DNA from: Novosphingobium mangrovisedimenti
GTDB lineage: Bacteria; Pseudomonadota; Alphaproteobacteria; Sphingomonadales; Sphingomonadaceae
Length of the DNA: 64,000 nt
Direction of reading: 5' to 3'
NCBI RefSeq assembly: GCF_025153475.1
Contig: NZ_JANZXA010000008.1
Span: 146,151-210,150, forward strand
Shown here: in pieces, positions 1 to 9,818 of the stretch
Position numbering within the stretch: the stretch's first letter is position 1
Layout: each line of letters starts with the position of its first letter
Notes under the pieces: model-generated
Told to the model about the DNA's origin: nothing
Databases searched by the model: none
The model's input: the letters and a program-made list of their open reading frames with translations, nothing else
Made by a program: the position numbers and the translations under genes

Positions 1-19
1 CGACAGCCTCGCCGCGCGC

Positions 20-460
20 GTGCTCATCGCCGAACACCAGCTCTATTCGCGCTGTCTGGCCAGACTGGTCACCCGCGGCCGCAACCCCGACTGGCTGCTC
101 GAACACGTCCGCGCAAGTGCGCTGGCCCTGCCCGAAACCGACGAAGTCGTCAGCCACGGCATGGCCTGCTTCGGCATCGTCAAGGGCAAGAAGTTCGCCT
201 ATTTCAGCGCCGATCACCACGGTGACGGCCGGATTGCCCTGCTCGTCAAGATCAGCGGCGTGGACGAACAGGCAATACTGATCGAGCAGGACGCCGAGCG
301 CTACTTCCGCCCCGCCTATTTCGGGGACGCCTGGATCGGCATGCGGCTGGACATTGGCGACAACGACTGGGGTGCGATCGGCGACTGGCTCAGCCGATCA
401 TGGCGGACCGTGGCACCGAAGAAGCTGACCGGCCTGCTGGACGCGGCCGACGAGTTCTGA
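20..460 (+). CDS. MmcQ/YjbR-family protein, possibly 5'-truncated by the window
   Basis: The region from about residue 22 onward (an ALALPET segment, then SHGMACFGIVKGKKFAYF, and a C-terminal helix ending in a WRTVAPKK stretch) looks like the small MmcQ/YjbR fold (double wing, CyaY-like), a family of unclear function often described as DNA-binding. The first in-frame start in the window is a GTG at 20, but the frame stays open to position 2. The first 20 or so residues do not resemble the usual YjbR start, so the true start may lie outside the window or there may be an added N-terminal segment. Family call is moderate; the start is uncertain. Confidence 0.65.
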   Translation: MLIAEHQLYSRCLARLVTRGRNPDWLLEHVRASALALPETDEVVSHGMACFGIVKGKKFAYFSADHHGDGRIALLVKISGVDEQAILIEQDAERYFRPAYFGDAWIGMRLDIGDNDWGAIGDWLSRSWRTVAPKKLTGLLDAADEF

Positions 461-537
461 CCGGCGAACGGCCGCACACCGGGAAGCTCCGGGCGCGACG
501 CACCCGGAGGACATTCATCCGGCTCAGCCAAGCTGAT

Positions 538-792
538 TCAGGCGGGCGCGCGCCGCGCTTCGCGGATCAGGGTGCCGATCTGGTCGAGCAGCGAAAGCCG
601 CTCCTTCTTGAGCTCTTCGGCGCGCTCGTCGGAAGCGGCATCGCATTCCGCCTCGATCCGGAAGATCGCGTGATTCACTTCGTCGTAGCGGTCGGCAAGC
701 ACGGCGAAATGCCCTTTCGTGGCCTTGAGGCGGTGCAGCACCTCGACATCGTCGGGAAACTCGGCCGCCAGATCGTGAGGCTTGTGGGACAT
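538..792 (-). CDS. YdcH-family (DUF465) small coiled-coil protein
   Basis: This 84-residue acidic, helical protein has the charged pattern of the YdcH/DUF465 family, with a central HRLKATKGHFAVLADRYDEVN stretch and a C-terminal ERLSLLDQIGTLIREAR helix. The molecular role of the family is not established. I chose the ATG at 792 over the upstream in-frame start at 822 because an AGGAG box sits just before it and because family members begin close to this point. It is monocistronic, facing the YjbR-like gene. Confidence 0.75.
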   Translation of the reverse strand: MSHKPHDLAAEFPDDVEVLHRLKATKGHFAVLADRYDEVNHAIFRIEAECDAASDERAEELKKERLSLLDQIGTLIREARRAPA

Positions 793-879
793 TTCGGCTC
801 CTTCTCTCTGATAACGGGGCAAGCCTAGCCGCCGCGCGTGACAGCAACCTTGCGCAAGATCAACGCGGCGACCGCGCCC

Positions 880-1125
880 TCAAATTTCCGATTCGTCGAC
901 CAGCGGGCGGCTTTCACGCGTGCCCCGATAGAGTTTTTCGGGTTCCTGCGGATCGCCCGCGATCATAACGTAGTCCGCGTGCACCTCGACCAGCCTGCCG
1001 ACGAAAGGAAACCCCTCCAGGCTGCCGGTGACACGGAAGCTTACGGTATCGCCGACCTTGAAGGTCTTTTCGTCGAAGTTGAATTCGAAGGGACAGGCTT
1101 CGCCTGCTTCACCCATGCCTTCCAT
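880..1125 (-). CDS. Conserved hypothetical small protein (81 aa)
   Basis: A short acidic protein with an alternating pattern that suggests a small beta-barrel (segments around VGDTVSFRVTGSLEGFPFVGRLVEVHADYVMI). No signal peptide or membrane segment is visible. The ATG at 1125 is preceded by AGGAGA at good spacing, which supports that it is translated. I do not recognise a named family. The predicted beta-rich fold is inference only. Confidence 0.6.
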   Translation of the reverse strand: MEGMGEAGEACPFEFNFDEKTFKVGDTVSFRVTGSLEGFPFVGRLVEVHADYVMIAGDPQEPEKLYRGTRESRPLVDESEI

Positions 1126-1260
1126 CGCGGTTCTCCTTTGCCGGCAGAGTACCGCAATGATCTATTCAGGATCAAACGCTAATCCCCGCGGCACCTGCAC
1201 GATCGGCACCGCACGTGCGATCAAGCATCTCCGAGCCGGACGACCTCCCGGCCGAACCGT

Positions 1261-1395
1261 TCAGCGGGTCATGATGGACGTGGCCGAAACCGACCCAAGC
1301 GAAGCCCCTGCTTCGCTGCTGTGAGCGGCCTGCGAAACCAGGATCGCCCCGATGAAAGAAATGGTGACCGCGACAAAAGCCGTCATGCGATTCAT
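1261..1395 (-). CDS. Putative small single-pass or exported peptide (44 aa)
   Basis: The 44-residue product has one hydrophobic segment (MTAFVAVTISFIGAILVSQA) followed by a short Ser/Ala-rich tail, as in a small membrane or exported peptide. The start at 1395 has a modest AAGGG box upstream; an in-frame start at 1452 would add 19 residues. It lies alone between two small genes and the ndk terminator. No family is recognised and it could be a chance frame. Confidence 0.4.
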   Translation of the reverse strand: MNRMTAFVAVTISFIGAILVSQAAHSSEAGASLGSVSATSIMTR

Positions 1396-1503
1396 GCTCA
1401 AGCCCTTTTCTTCGACAACGAAAAAACGCGAACCCGCAGACCACATGCCCATGACCCTGCCCCCGGTTAGCTAATCGTCAGCTACCAGATGAGAACGAGT
1501 CTC

Positions 1504-1537
1504 ACCAAAAGAAAAGGCCGCCGAAAACGGCGGCCTT
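1504..1537 (-). terminator. Rho-independent terminator of ndk
   Basis: A perfect 10-bp stem (1514-1523 with 1528-1537) closes an AAAA/TTTT tetraloop. On the minus strand it is followed by CTTTTCTTTT. It lies about 30 bp downstream of the ndk stop codon. Confidence 0.9.
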
Positions 1538-1566
1538 GACCATTCTTACCAAGAATTAACAGTCGG

Positions 1567-1989
1567 TTAGCCGACGATCTCTTCCGGCTTGAAGAAGTAG
1601 GCGATCTCGATCGCGGCGTTTTCGTCCGAGTCCGAGCCGTGGACCGAGTTGGCTTCGATCGATTCCGCATAGGTCTTGCGGATCGTGCCTTCGGCGGCAT
1701 CGGCCGGGTTGGTGGCGCCCATCACGTCGCGGTTGCGCTTCACGGCGTCTTCGCCTTCGAGCACCTGGACGACGACCGGACCCGAGATCATGAACGAGAC
1801 GAGATCGCTGAAGAACGGGCGTTCCTTGTGGACCGCGTAGAAGCCCTCGGCCTGTTCCTTGGTCATCTGGATGCGCTTGGAAGCCACGACGCGCAGGCCG
1901 GCCTCTTCCAGCATCTTGGTCACGCCGCCGGTCAGGTTGCGGCGCGTGGCGTCAGGCTTGATGATCGAAAAGGTGCGGGTAACCGCCAT
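1567..1989 (-). CDS. ndk: Nucleoside diphosphate kinase
   Basis: This enzyme transfers the gamma-phosphate of ATP to nucleoside diphosphates through a phosphohistidine, balancing cytosolic NTP pools. The 140-residue length is standard. The N-terminal FSIIKPDA segment, the RPFF(S)DLV region and the NSVHGSDS active-site loop with the phosphorylated histidine at about residue 117 are all present. It is transcribed alone and ends at a clear terminator. The holC-pepA pair lies upstream on the same strand, 83 bp away. Confidence 0.98.
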   Translation of the reverse strand: MAVTRTFSIIKPDATRRNLTGGVTKMLEEAGLRVVASKRIQMTKEQAEGFYAVHKERPFFSDLVSFMISGPVVVQVLEGEDAVKRNRDVMGATNPADAAEGTIRKTYAESIEANSVHGSDSDENAAIEIAYFFKPEEIVG

Positions 1990-2072
1990 GGTTCATTCCT
2001 TGCGAAGTAGGGGTGTTATCGAGTTGTCGCGCGCGCCCCTAGCCGGGATTGCCCCCTGCCGCAAGAACCGCT

Positions 2073-2510
2073 TCACCCCGCCTGAACCCAGCGCCCGCCT
2101 TCCTGTTTCCAGTAGAAGTGCTCGACGCCCTGGCGCCCGCGCAGCATGCGCCAGGTGTCGCGGGCATGCTGCACGGTCGCGCCGTCGAAGAGGAAGAACG
2201 TGCGCTCGAAGGGCGTCTCGCCTTCGCGCCACTGGCCATCGGCAATGGCGAGGAACTTCGCGCCGTTGAGCGGCGAAACCGTGTCCGACAGCAGGATGGG
2301 CTGGCGCTCCTCGTCGCCTTCACCCGCCATGCCGTTGGCCAGGAAGGCTTCGGACGACAGCGACCACAGCGCCTGGCAGATGCGTTGACGCTGCTGCGGA
2401 TCGGCGGCGACCACGAGCAACCGCTCGCCCACGTTCATCACGTTGCGCGCGATGAGCGGCAGCGCGGCCTCGGCGGGATCGCGGCTGAGCTGGTAGAAGT
2501 CCACGCGCAT
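2073..2510 (-). CDS. holC: DNA polymerase III chi subunit
   Basis: HolC is the clamp-loader accessory subunit that links DNA polymerase III to single-strand binding protein. The 145-residue product begins with the typical MRVDFYQL strand and has the conserved LLSD, FERTFFLFDG and R..W segments of the alphaproteobacterial HolC family. It starts 23 bp after the stop of pepA on the same strand, an arrangement (pepA-holC) conserved in proteobacteria. The two are probably cotranscribed. Confidence 0.93.
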   Translation of the reverse strand: MRVDFYQLSRDPAEAALPLIARNVMNVGERLLVVAADPQQRQRICQALWSLSSEAFLANGMAGEGDEERQPILLSDTVSPLNGAKFLAIADGQWREGETPFERTFFLFDGATVQHARDTWRMLRGRQGVEHFYWKQEGGRWVQAG

Positions 2511-2533
2511 CAGCCGCGTCCCCGCATCCGTCC

Positions 2534-3997
2534 TCAGGCCTCGGCCGTATCGCGCACGAAGCGGTCGAGCACGCGCACGCCGAAGCCGGTCGCGCCCTTG
2601 TCCCAGGTCGCCCCGGCCTTGTCGGCCCAGACAGTACCGGCGATGTCGAGGTGCGCCCAGGGCGTATCGTTCTCGATGAAACGCTTCAGGAACTGCGCCG
2701 CGGTGATCGAGCCGCCGAAGCGGGTGCCAACGTTCTTCATGTCGGCGATCGCGCTGTCGAGCTGCTTGTCGTAGGCCGGGCCCATCGGGAAGCGCCAGAG
2801 GCGGTCGCCGGTGGCCTCGCCCGCCGCGGTAAGTTCGGCCGCGAGAGCATCGTTGTTGGAAAACAGGCCGGCATATTCGTGCGCCAGCGCGGCGATGATC
2901 GCGCCGGTCAGCGTCGCAAGATCGACGATCTTTACGGGGCTGTATTCACGCTGCACCCAGGTGAGCGCGTCGCACAGCACCAGGCGGCCTTCGGCATCGG
3001 TATTGATGACCTCGATGGTCTGGCCCGAGAGCGAGGTCACCACGTCGCCCGGACGCTGGGCATTGCCGTCGGGCATGTTCTCCACGAGGCCGCACACGCC
3101 GACAACGTTCGCCTTCGCCTTGCGCAGCGCAAGCGCGAGCATGGTCCCGGCCACCGCGCCGGCGCCGCCCATGTCCCACTTCATGTCTTCCATGCCTGCC
3201 GGCGGCTTGAGGCTGATGCCGCCGGTATCGAAAGTCACGCCCTTGCCGACGAAGGCGACGGGCTTGTCGCCTGCGGCGCCGCCCATCCATTCCATCACCA
3301 GCAGCCGGGCCGGACGCACCGAACCCTGCGCAACGCCGAGCAGCGAGCCCATGCCGAGCGCAGCCATTTCCTTGTCGTCGAGCACGCGAAGCTTGAGGCC
3401 CGCGGCTTCCATCGGCGCCTTGCAGCGCTCCACAAAGGTTTCCGGATAGATCGTGTTGGCCGGCTCGGTCACCAGCTCGCGCGTGAGCGCGACGCCGGAC
3501 GCCACTGCCTGCTCGACTTCCCACAGCGCCTCGACGCCCTCGGGCGCGCCGACCACCGAAATCACGGCAAGGGTCGGCTTCTTGTCGTCGGCCAGCTTGG
3601 TGCGATAGACATCGTGGCGCCACGAACGCAGCACCGCGCCGGTCAGCGCGCCGACGGCCTCATCGGCCGAAAGGCCCGCCCCCGTGAGGTCCAGCGCCAG
3701 AGCGGTTTCACCCGACGTCAGGTACTTCGCGACAATCGATGCGCCCGCCTTCTCGATCGCGCCCTTGCGGTCCTTCGCATCGCCCGCGCCGATGCCCGCG
3801 AGCACAACCCGCACGACCTGCCCGCCACGCTCGACGAAGCCTTCGAAAATCTGCCCCGCCTTGCCCGAAAAACGCGCCATCCGAGCGGCCTCGGCCAGGA
3901 CCGGTTCGAGGTCGGCGGGCACGGCATCCTTGTTGACGATACGGGCGACGAGACGCGCGCTTGTGGCAGCCGACGCGTCAAGGAACTGGATCTGCAT
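2534..3997 (-). CDS. pepA: Leucyl aminopeptidase (M17 family)
   Basis: A cytosolic di-metal aminopeptidase that removes N-terminal residues from peptides. The 487-residue protein has the poorly conserved N-terminal domain followed by the M17 catalytic domain with GKGVTFDTGGISLKP, the metal-binding signature NTDAEGRL, and a downstream TGAI region. It is the first gene of the pepA-holC pair. Its start is 95 bp from the start of the divergent lptD gene, so the promoters of both must lie in 3998-4092. Confidence 0.97.
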   Translation of the reverse strand: MQIQFLDASAATSARLVARIVNKDAVPADLEPVLAEAARMARFSGKAGQIFEGFVERGGQVVRVVLAGIGAGDAKDRKGAIEKAGASIVAKYLTSGETALALDLTGAGLSADEAVGALTGAVLRSWRHDVYRTKLADDKKPTLAVISVVGAPEGVEALWEVEQAVASGVALTRELVTEPANTIYPETFVERCKAPMEAAGLKLRVLDDKEMAALGMGSLLGVAQGSVRPARLLVMEWMGGAAGDKPVAFVGKGVTFDTGGISLKPPAGMEDMKWDMGGAGAVAGTMLALALRKAKANVVGVCGLVENMPDGNAQRPGDVVTSLSGQTIEVINTDAEGRLVLCDALTWVQREYSPVKIVDLATLTGAIIAALAHEYAGLFSNNDALAAELTAAGEATGDRLWRFPMGPAYDKQLDSAIADMKNVGTRFGGSITAAQFLKRFIENDTPWAHLDIAGTVWADKAGATWDKGATGFGVRVLDRFVRDTAEA

Positions 3998-4092
3998 GGA
4001 TTCTCCTGGAACTTTCCGGCATCGCGCCCAACTTGTGCGCTTCGCCGTATGACTGGATTGCAGTTAGGCACAGGCGGTGCGATAGGCAAGCC

Positions 4093-6411
4093 ATGCTCCC
4101 TGCCGCGCAGAATCCACTGCAAGCCCCGTACTGCCGCTTGCGCTCCGTTTCGCTGGGCGTCCTGACTCTGGGCATCGCGGCCTGCGCCCTGCCCCATGGC
4201 GCCCTGGCGCAGGACCTTGCCGCCACCGTTGGCCAGCCCCCGGCCGAGAGCCAGGAGGCTACCACCCCGCAGCCGGCATCCTCGCCCGAAGACGCAGACC
4301 ACATCGCTTTCGAAGCAGATACCATCGACTACGATCAGGACGCCGAACTGGTCAGCGCCAGCGGCAACGTCCTGCTACGCCGCGATGAGCAGTCGCTGCG
4401 CGCCGACAGCGTCGCGTGGAACCGCCAGACCGGCCAGATCGTGGCCAGCGGCAATGTCCATCTGGTCGATCAGGACGGCAACGAGCTTTCCACCGACCGC
4501 GTCGAGCTGACCGACGAACTCAAGACCGGCATGATGGAAAACATGCTGCTCGTCATGCGCGAAGGCGGCAGGCTGGCCGCGCTCAAGGGCGAGCGTATCG
4601 CCAATGGCGACGTGATCCTGAGCCAGGCCGCCTATACCGGCTGCGACGTCGTGGATGCGGACGGCTGCCCCAGGAAGCCGAGCTGGCGAGTCGTCGCCAA
4701 GCAGGTGATCTACAGCGACACGCGCAAGCGCGTGCGTTTCCGGAACGCCCGGCTCGAACTGTTCGGCGCGGTCCAGATCCCGCTACTGGGCCTGACGGTC
4801 AGCACCGATGGTCACGCGGTCTCCGGCTTCCTGATCCCGGACCTGCGCTCCAGCCCGTCGAACGGCGTGGAAATCAGGCAGTCCTACTACTGGAAGATCT
4901 CCGAGAACCGGGACCTTACAGGCAGCCTGTCCGCCTATACCAAGGCGGCCCCGATGGGATCGATCGAATATCGCGCGCTGACCGACAAGGGCGCCTACCA
5001 GATCACCGGCTACGCCACGGGCAGTAACAAGATCCCGATTTTCGGCTCGACCTCGAGCACCACCACGGACAGCGTCAGCGCCTTCCGCGGCTATATCTTC
5101 GCCAACGGCAAGCTCCAGCTCGACCAGAACTGGAGCGTGACTGCCTCGATCCGGCGCTCCACCGACCGGACCTTCCTGCGCCGCTACGACATCAGCCGTG
5201 ACGACCGGCTGCGCTCGATGATCGATGTCGAGCGGATCGACGAGAAGAGCTATTTCTCGTTCGCCGGCTATGCCACGCAAACGCTCCAGGCCGGGCGCGA
5301 CCAAGGCCTGATCCCGGTGGCCTTTCCGGTGATCGACTACCGCCGCCGCTTCGAGGACCCGGTGCTGGGCGGCAAGATCGAGACCCAGCTCAACACGCTG
5401 GGAATCCAGCGTACCGATGGCCAGGACACCCAGCGCGCCTTTGCCAGCGCGCAGTGGACGCTGCGCCGAATCACCGGTCTCGGGCAGGAAGTGACGCTGA
5501 CCGGCCTCATGCGCGGCGACGTCTATCATTCAGACGAGAACGCCGCGACGAGCACGGTGATCTACCGCGGCGAACCCGGCTGGCAGACGCGCGCGATCGC
5601 GCTCGCGGCGGTCGACGTGAAGTGGCCGCTGGTGGGCGAAGCCTTCGGCGGCACGCAGGTTCTCACCCCGCGCGTCCAGCTCGTCGCCAGCCCTTCGGTC
5701 CGCAACCTCGAAGTCCCGAACGAGGACTCGCGCGCCATCGAACTGGAAACAAGCAATATCTTCGCGCTCAACCGCTTCCCCGGCTACGACCGCATCGAGG
5801 ACAGCGTGCGCTTCACCTACGGCTTCGACTGGCAGTTCGAAGCCCCGCGCTGGCGAATCAAGACCACGATCGGCCAGTCCGTGCGGCTGAGCGACAAGCC
5901 CACCTTGCTCCCCGAAGGCACAGGGCTGACCGGAAAAACCTCCGATATCGTCGGACGCACCGAAGTGCGCTATCGCGACTTCATCAACCTGACCCACCGC
6001 TTTCGCATCGACAAGGACAGCCTGGCGGTGCGCCGCAACGAGTTCGACGCGGCGATCGGTAATACGCGAACCTACTTCGAAATCGGCTACACCAAGCTCA
6101 ACCGCGACATTTCGAACACGATCGAGGACCTCCAGAACCGCGAGGAAGTGCGCGCCGCCGGCCGCGTGGCCTTCGCCAACTACTGGTCGCTGTTCGGATC
6201 GGCGGTCGTCAACCTGACGGACCGCAAGGAAGACCCGACCTACGGTTCGGACGGATTCCAGCCGCTGCGCACCCGCATCGGCGCCGCCTACGAGGACGAC
6301 TGCATGCAGATCGCGATTACCTGGCGACGCGATTACGAGGCCACCGGCGATGCCCGCAAGGGCAACTCCTTCCAGATCCGCTTCAGCCTCAAGAACATCG
6401 GTTTACGGTAA
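4093..6411 (+). CDS. lptD: LPS-assembly outer-membrane protein LptD
   Basis: LptD is the beta-barrel that inserts lipopolysaccharide into the outer leaflet of the outer membrane with the lipoprotein LptE. The product is 772 residues when started at the ATG at 4093, which puts a signal peptide (LGVLTLGIAACALPHGALAQ) near the N-terminus. An in-frame extension to 3961 would bury that signal. An LptA-like OstA domain follows (about residues 75-240), then the barrel. It has a CDVVDADGC cysteine pair after the OstA domain and another cysteine near the C-terminus (DDCMQI), in keeping with the interdomain disulfides known in LptD. First gene of the lptD-surA-pdxA-rsmA operon. Confidence 0.95.
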   Translation: MLPAAQNPLQAPYCRLRSVSLGVLTLGIAACALPHGALAQDLAATVGQPPAESQEATTPQPASSPEDADHIAFEADTIDYDQDAELVSASGNVLLRRDEQSLRADSVAWNRQTGQIVASGNVHLVDQDGNELSTDRVELTDELKTGMMENMLLVMREGGRLAALKGERIANGDVILSQAAYTGCDVVDADGCPRKPSWRVVAKQVIYSDTRKRVRFRNARLELFGAVQIPLLGLTVSTDGHAVSGFLIPDLRSSPSNGVEIRQSYYWKISENRDLTGSLSAYTKAAPMGSIEYRALTDKGAYQITGYATGSNKIPIFGSTSSTTTDSVSAFRGYIFANGKLQLDQNWSVTASIRRSTDRTFLRRYDISRDDRLRSMIDVERIDEKSYFSFAGYATQTLQAGRDQGLIPVAFPVIDYRRRFEDPVLGGKIETQLNTLGIQRTDGQDTQRAFASAQWTLRRITGLGQEVTLTGLMRGDVYHSDENAATSTVIYRGEPGWQTRAIALAAVDVKWPLVGEAFGGTQVLTPRVQLVASPSVRNLEVPNEDSRAIELETSNIFALNRFPGYDRIEDSVRFTYGFDWQFEAPRWRIKTTIGQSVRLSDKPTLLPEGTGLTGKTSDIVGRTEVRYRDFINLTHRFRIDKDSLAVRRNEFDAAIGNTRTYFEIGYTKLNRDISNTIEDLQNREEVRAAGRVAFANYWSLFGSAVVNLTDRKEDPTYGSDGFQPLRTRIGAAYEDDCMQIAITWRRDYEATGDARKGNSFQIRFSLKNIGLR

Positions 6412-6568
6412 GCCGCCCATGATTCGGGGATTGCGCCCGGCATGCCGCTCCGCGCCCGTTGGCAGGCCGGTGCAAAGCCGCTATCGGGTGTGCTCATTTT
6501 CAGTTAAGCCGCGACGCGGCAGGTATATGGAACGCGTGCGGCAGGTCTTTGCGACACGGTTCCTGCCC

Positions 6569-7972
6569 ATGAATGTTCCGGCCCAGCCGGCAGAAAACGG
6601 GATTGTGATCACGGTGCAAGCAGTCAATCGCAGCAGGTCCATCAGGCGCGCGTTCACTTCGATCGGCAGTCTGGCCGCCTTGGCCGGAGTGCTTGCCGCA
6701 CCGGCCGCGCTGGCCCAATCGGCCCCGCAAGGCCAGATCGTCATACCCGACGACGTCAAGATCTTTGGCAACGACAACCCCAACGTGCGCCGCGCCACGG
6801 CGGTGGTAAACGGCTCCGTCATCACCGGCACCGACGTGGACCAGCGCCTCGCGCTGCTCGTCGCGGCCAACAAGGGCAAGATCAGCGACGAGGAAATGAA
6901 GCGCCTGCGCCTGCAGGTGCTGCGCAACCTGATCGACGAGACGCTGCAGATCCAGGAGGCCAAGGCCTCCGACATCGAGGTCAGCCAGGCGGAAGTGGAC
7001 CAGTCCTACGCCCGCGTCGCAGCGCAGAACTTCAACCAGAACACCAGCGCCATGGACGCCTATCTCAAGCGCATCGGTTCCTCCGCGGAATCGCTCAAGC
7101 GCCAGATCCGCGGCGAACTTTCGTGGCAGCGCCTGCTCCAGCGCAATGTCGCCCCCTTCATCAACGTCTCCGAAGACGAAGTGAACGAGATGCTCGATCG
7201 CCTCAAGGCGGCCAAGGGCACCGACGAGTACCGCCTTGGCGAGATCTACCTCGCCGCCCCTGCCGAAGCGCGCCAGCAGGTCTACGAGAATGCCACGCAG
7301 ATCGTGCAGCAGCTGCGCGAGGGCGGCAGCTTCGTCGCCTATGCCCGCCAGTATTCGCAGGCCTCCACGGCTGCGGTCGGCGGCGACCTTGGCTGGATTC
7401 GCCTCGCCCAGCTTCCCGGCGAACTCGCCACCGTGGCGCGCGAGATGCAGCCCGGCCAGCTCGTCGGTCCGATCGAGGTGCCCGGCGGTTTCGACATCCT
7501 TTATCTGATCGACAAGCGTCAGGTGCTGACCGCCGATCCGCGCGATGCGGTGCTGGCGCTGAAGCAGATCTCGATCAACTTCCCGAAGGGCATCAGCGAG
7601 GCCAAGGCCGGCGAAATGGCCGAGCAGTTCGCCAACACGATCAAGACCGCCAAGGGTTGCGGCGACGTGGACAGGGTCGCCGCGCAGGCCGGCGCCCAGG
7701 TCGTCGCCAACGACCAGGTCAAGGCCCGCGACCTGCCGGGCCCGATCCAGAACGCGATCCTCCAGCTTTCCCCCGGTGAAACGCTTCCGCCGTTCGGCTC
7801 GCTCCAGGACGGCGTACGCATCCTCATGCTGTGCGGCCGCGACGATCCGCAGGTCGACAACGGCCCGAGCTTCGAGCAGCTGCAGGCGCAGATGGAAGAC
7901 GACCGCATCAACAAGCGCGCGCAGATGTACCTGCGCGACCTTCGTCGCGATGCGATCATCGAATACAACTGA
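6569..7972 (+). CDS. surA: Periplasmic chaperone/peptidyl-prolyl isomerase SurA
   Basis: SurA escorts unfolded outer-membrane proteins through the periplasm. From the ATG at 6569 the product is 467 residues with a signal peptide ending at about residue 50 (LAGVLAAPAALAQ). A SurA_N domain follows (about 75-215), then a parvulin domain (about 220-315, containing GGDLGWI) and a C-terminal segment with a partial second repeat. Alternative in-frame starts exist at 6527 (ATG) and 6605 (GTG); all retain the signal peptide. It lies 157 bp downstream of lptD and 20 bp upstream of pdxA. Confidence 0.93.
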   Translation: MNVPAQPAENGIVITVQAVNRSRSIRRAFTSIGSLAALAGVLAAPAALAQSAPQGQIVIPDDVKIFGNDNPNVRRATAVVNGSVITGTDVDQRLALLVAANKGKISDEEMKRLRLQVLRNLIDETLQIQEAKASDIEVSQAEVDQSYARVAAQNFNQNTSAMDAYLKRIGSSAESLKRQIRGELSWQRLLQRNVAPFINVSEDEVNEMLDRLKAAKGTDEYRLGEIYLAAPAEARQQVYENATQIVQQLREGGSFVAYARQYSQASTAAVGGDLGWIRLAQLPGELATVAREMQPGQLVGPIEVPGGFDILYLIDKRQVLTADPRDAVLALKQISINFPKGISEAKAGEMAEQFANTIKTAKGCGDVDRVAAQAGAQVVANDQVKARDLPGPIQNAILQLSPGETLPPFGSLQDGVRILMLCGRDDPQVDNGPSFEQLQAQMEDDRINKRAQMYLRDLRRDAIIEYN

Positions 7973-7992
7973 CAGCACGCGGGGCGCCTGAC

Positions 7993-8997
7993 ATGACGCA
8001 GGCGGCTCCGCTTGCCGTATCTCTGGGCGATCCGGCCGGCGTTGCGCCCGAGCTCATTGCCGAGGCATGGGCGCGGCGCGGCGAGGCCGGGTTTGCGCCA
8101 TTCTTCGTCGTGGGCGGCGCCGGTGTCCTGGCCGCAGCCGCAGCGAGCCGCGGGGTCGACATGCCCGTCGCGCCGATCTCCGCGCCCGGCGAGGCCGCGC
8201 GGACCTTCCCCGATGCGCTGCCCGTTCTGGACGGCAACGATGCCACCCCGTCCTTTGGCTCGCCCAGCCGCGAGGGCGCCGAACTCGCGCTCCATTCGCT
8301 GACCCGCGCCAGCGAACTGGCGCTTTCAGGCGAAGCGGGCGGCGTCGTTACCGGTCCGATCGCCAAGTCGAAACTGGCCGCCGTCGGTTTCACCCAGCCC
8401 GGCCAGACCGAATTCCTCGCCGATGCCTGCGGCCTGCCGCACGCAAACGCGGTGATGATGCTCGCCGGCCCGAACCTGAGGACGGTCCCGCTCACCGTGC
8501 ACGAGGCGCTGGCCGCCGTGCCCGGCCTGATCTCCCGCGCGCTGATCGTGGACAAGGCGCGCATCGTCACGCGCGCCCTAGCCCGCGATTTCGGGCTAGC
8601 CGCACCGCGCCTCGCGGTGACCGGACTCAATCCCCATGCCGGAGAGGACGGGCGCATGGGGCGCGAGGAAATCGAAATCATCGCCCCCGCCATCGCCGCG
8701 CTGCAGGCCGAAGGGCTTGCCGTTACCGGCCCGCACCCGGCCGACGCCATCTTTGCCGCCCACGAGCGCGACCGCTACGACGTCGCCTTGTGCATGTACC
8801 ACGATCAGGCGCTAATCCCGATCAAGACGCTGGACTTCGATCAGGGCGTCAATGTCACGCTGGGCCTGCCCATCGTGCGCACGTCTCCGGACCATGGCAC
8901 CGCCTTCGCCATCGCCGGCAAGGGCGTGGCAAGTGCGGGGGCCATGATCGCCGCCATCCGCATGGCCGGCGAATGCGCGGCAAGGCGGGTGTCGTGA
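7993..8997 (+). CDS. pdxA: 4-hydroxythreonine-4-phosphate dehydrogenase
   Basis: PdxA oxidises 4-phosphohydroxy-L-threonine in the DXP-dependent pyridoxal phosphate pathway, using NAD(P) and a divalent metal. The 334-residue protein has the N-terminal [12 protein letters not shown] motif, the TGPIAKS loop, a [12 protein letters not shown] metal-site region and the C-terminal [14 protein letters not shown] segment. It starts 20 bp after surA and its TGA overlaps the GTG start of rsmA, indicating translational coupling. Confidence 0.96.
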   Translation: MTQAAPLAVSLGDPAGVAPELIAEAWARRGEAGFAPFFVVGGAGVLAAAAASRGVDMPVAPISAPGEAARTFPDALPVLDGNDATPSFGSPSREGAELALHSLTRASELALSGEAGGVVTGPIAKSKLAAVGFTQPGQTEFLADACGLPHANAVMMLAGPNLRTVPLTVHEALAAVPGLISRALIVDKARIVTRALARDFGLAAPRLAVTGLNPHAGEDGRMGREEIEIIAPAIAALQAEGLAVTGPHPADAIFAAHERDRYDVALCMYHDQALIPIKTLDFDQGVNVTLGLPIVRTSPDHGTAFAIAGKGVASAGAMIAAIRMAGECAARRVS

Positions 8998-9818
8998 CCA
9001 CCCTGCCCCCGCTGCGCGAGGTCATCGCGAAGCACGGCCTGTCCGCCAGCAAGGCACTGGGCCAGAACTTCCTGTTCGACGAGCAGTTGCTGGACCGGAT
9101 CGCGGCGATACCCGGATCGCTGGAAGGCCAGAACGTGCTCGAAGTCGGGCCCGGTCCCGGCGGCCTGACACGCGCCCTGCTGCGCGCCGGCGCACAAGTC
9201 ACCGCCATCGAGATGGACCGCCGCTGCCTGCCCGCGCTCGCGGAAGTCGAGGCTGCCTTTCCCGGCAAGCTCAAGGTGATCGAGGGCGATGCGATGAAGA
9301 TCGCGCCCGCCACGCTGTTCGACGGATCTTACCACATCGTCGCCAACCTCCCCTACAACGTCGGCACGGCGCTGTTCACCGGCTGGCTTTCGGGCGAGGC
9401 CTGGCCGCCGCAGTGGCGCTCGTTGACGCTGATGTTCCAGGAGGAAGTGGCCCGCCGCATCGTCGCCGCGCCGAACACCTCCGCCTATGGCCGCCTTGCC
9501 GTGCTGGCGCAGTGGCGCTCCGCCGCGAAGCTGGCGATGAAAGTCCACCGCAGTGCCTTCACCCCGCCGCCCAAGGTGATGTCCGCCATCGTCCATGTCG
9601 TACCGGGCGAGGCGCCGGAAGGCCTGTCCATGCGCGTGCTCGAACGCGTGACCGAGGCCGCATTCGGACAGCGCCGCAAGATGCTGCGCCAGAGCCTGAA
9701 AGGCGTGCCCGGCGCGCTCGATGCTCTGGAGGTTCTGGGTATCGATCCACAGCGCCGCGCGGAAACCCTGACGGTCGCGGAATTCGTCAGTGTTGCGCGG
9801 GTGTTGAGCCAGCCATAG
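8994..9818 (+). CDS. rsmA: 16S rRNA (adenine(1518)-N6/adenine(1519)-N6)-dimethyltransferase
   Basis: RsmA (KsgA) dimethylates two adjacent adenines in the 3' hairpin of 16S rRNA late in 30S assembly. The product has the GQNFL entry motif, the SAM-binding loop [12 protein letters not shown] and the catalytic NLPYNV motif, with a C-terminal helical domain. I prefer the GTG at 8994, which overlaps the pdxA stop and gives 274 residues; an ATG at 8973 would add 7 residues. The 3' end overlaps the convergent PilZ gene by 32 bp. Confidence 0.95.
   Translation: MTTLPPLREVIAKHGLSASKALGQNFLFDEQLLDRIAAIPGSLEGQNVLEVGPGPGGLTRALLRAGAQVTAIEMDRRCLPALAEVEAAFPGKLKVIEGDAMKIAPATLFDGSYHIVANLPYNVGTALFTGWLSGEAWPPQWRSLTLMFQEEVARRIVAAPNTSAYGRLAVLAQWRSAAKLAMKVHRSAFTPPPKVMSAIVHVVPGEAPEGLSMRVLERVTEAAFGQRRKMLRQSLKGVPGALDALEVLGIDPQRRAETLTVAEFVSVARVLSQP

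Noticed and set aside
2651..4165. 504-codon plus-strand frame over pepA
   Set aside because: Mirrors pepA, which carries the M17 signature. No start signal and shadow composition.
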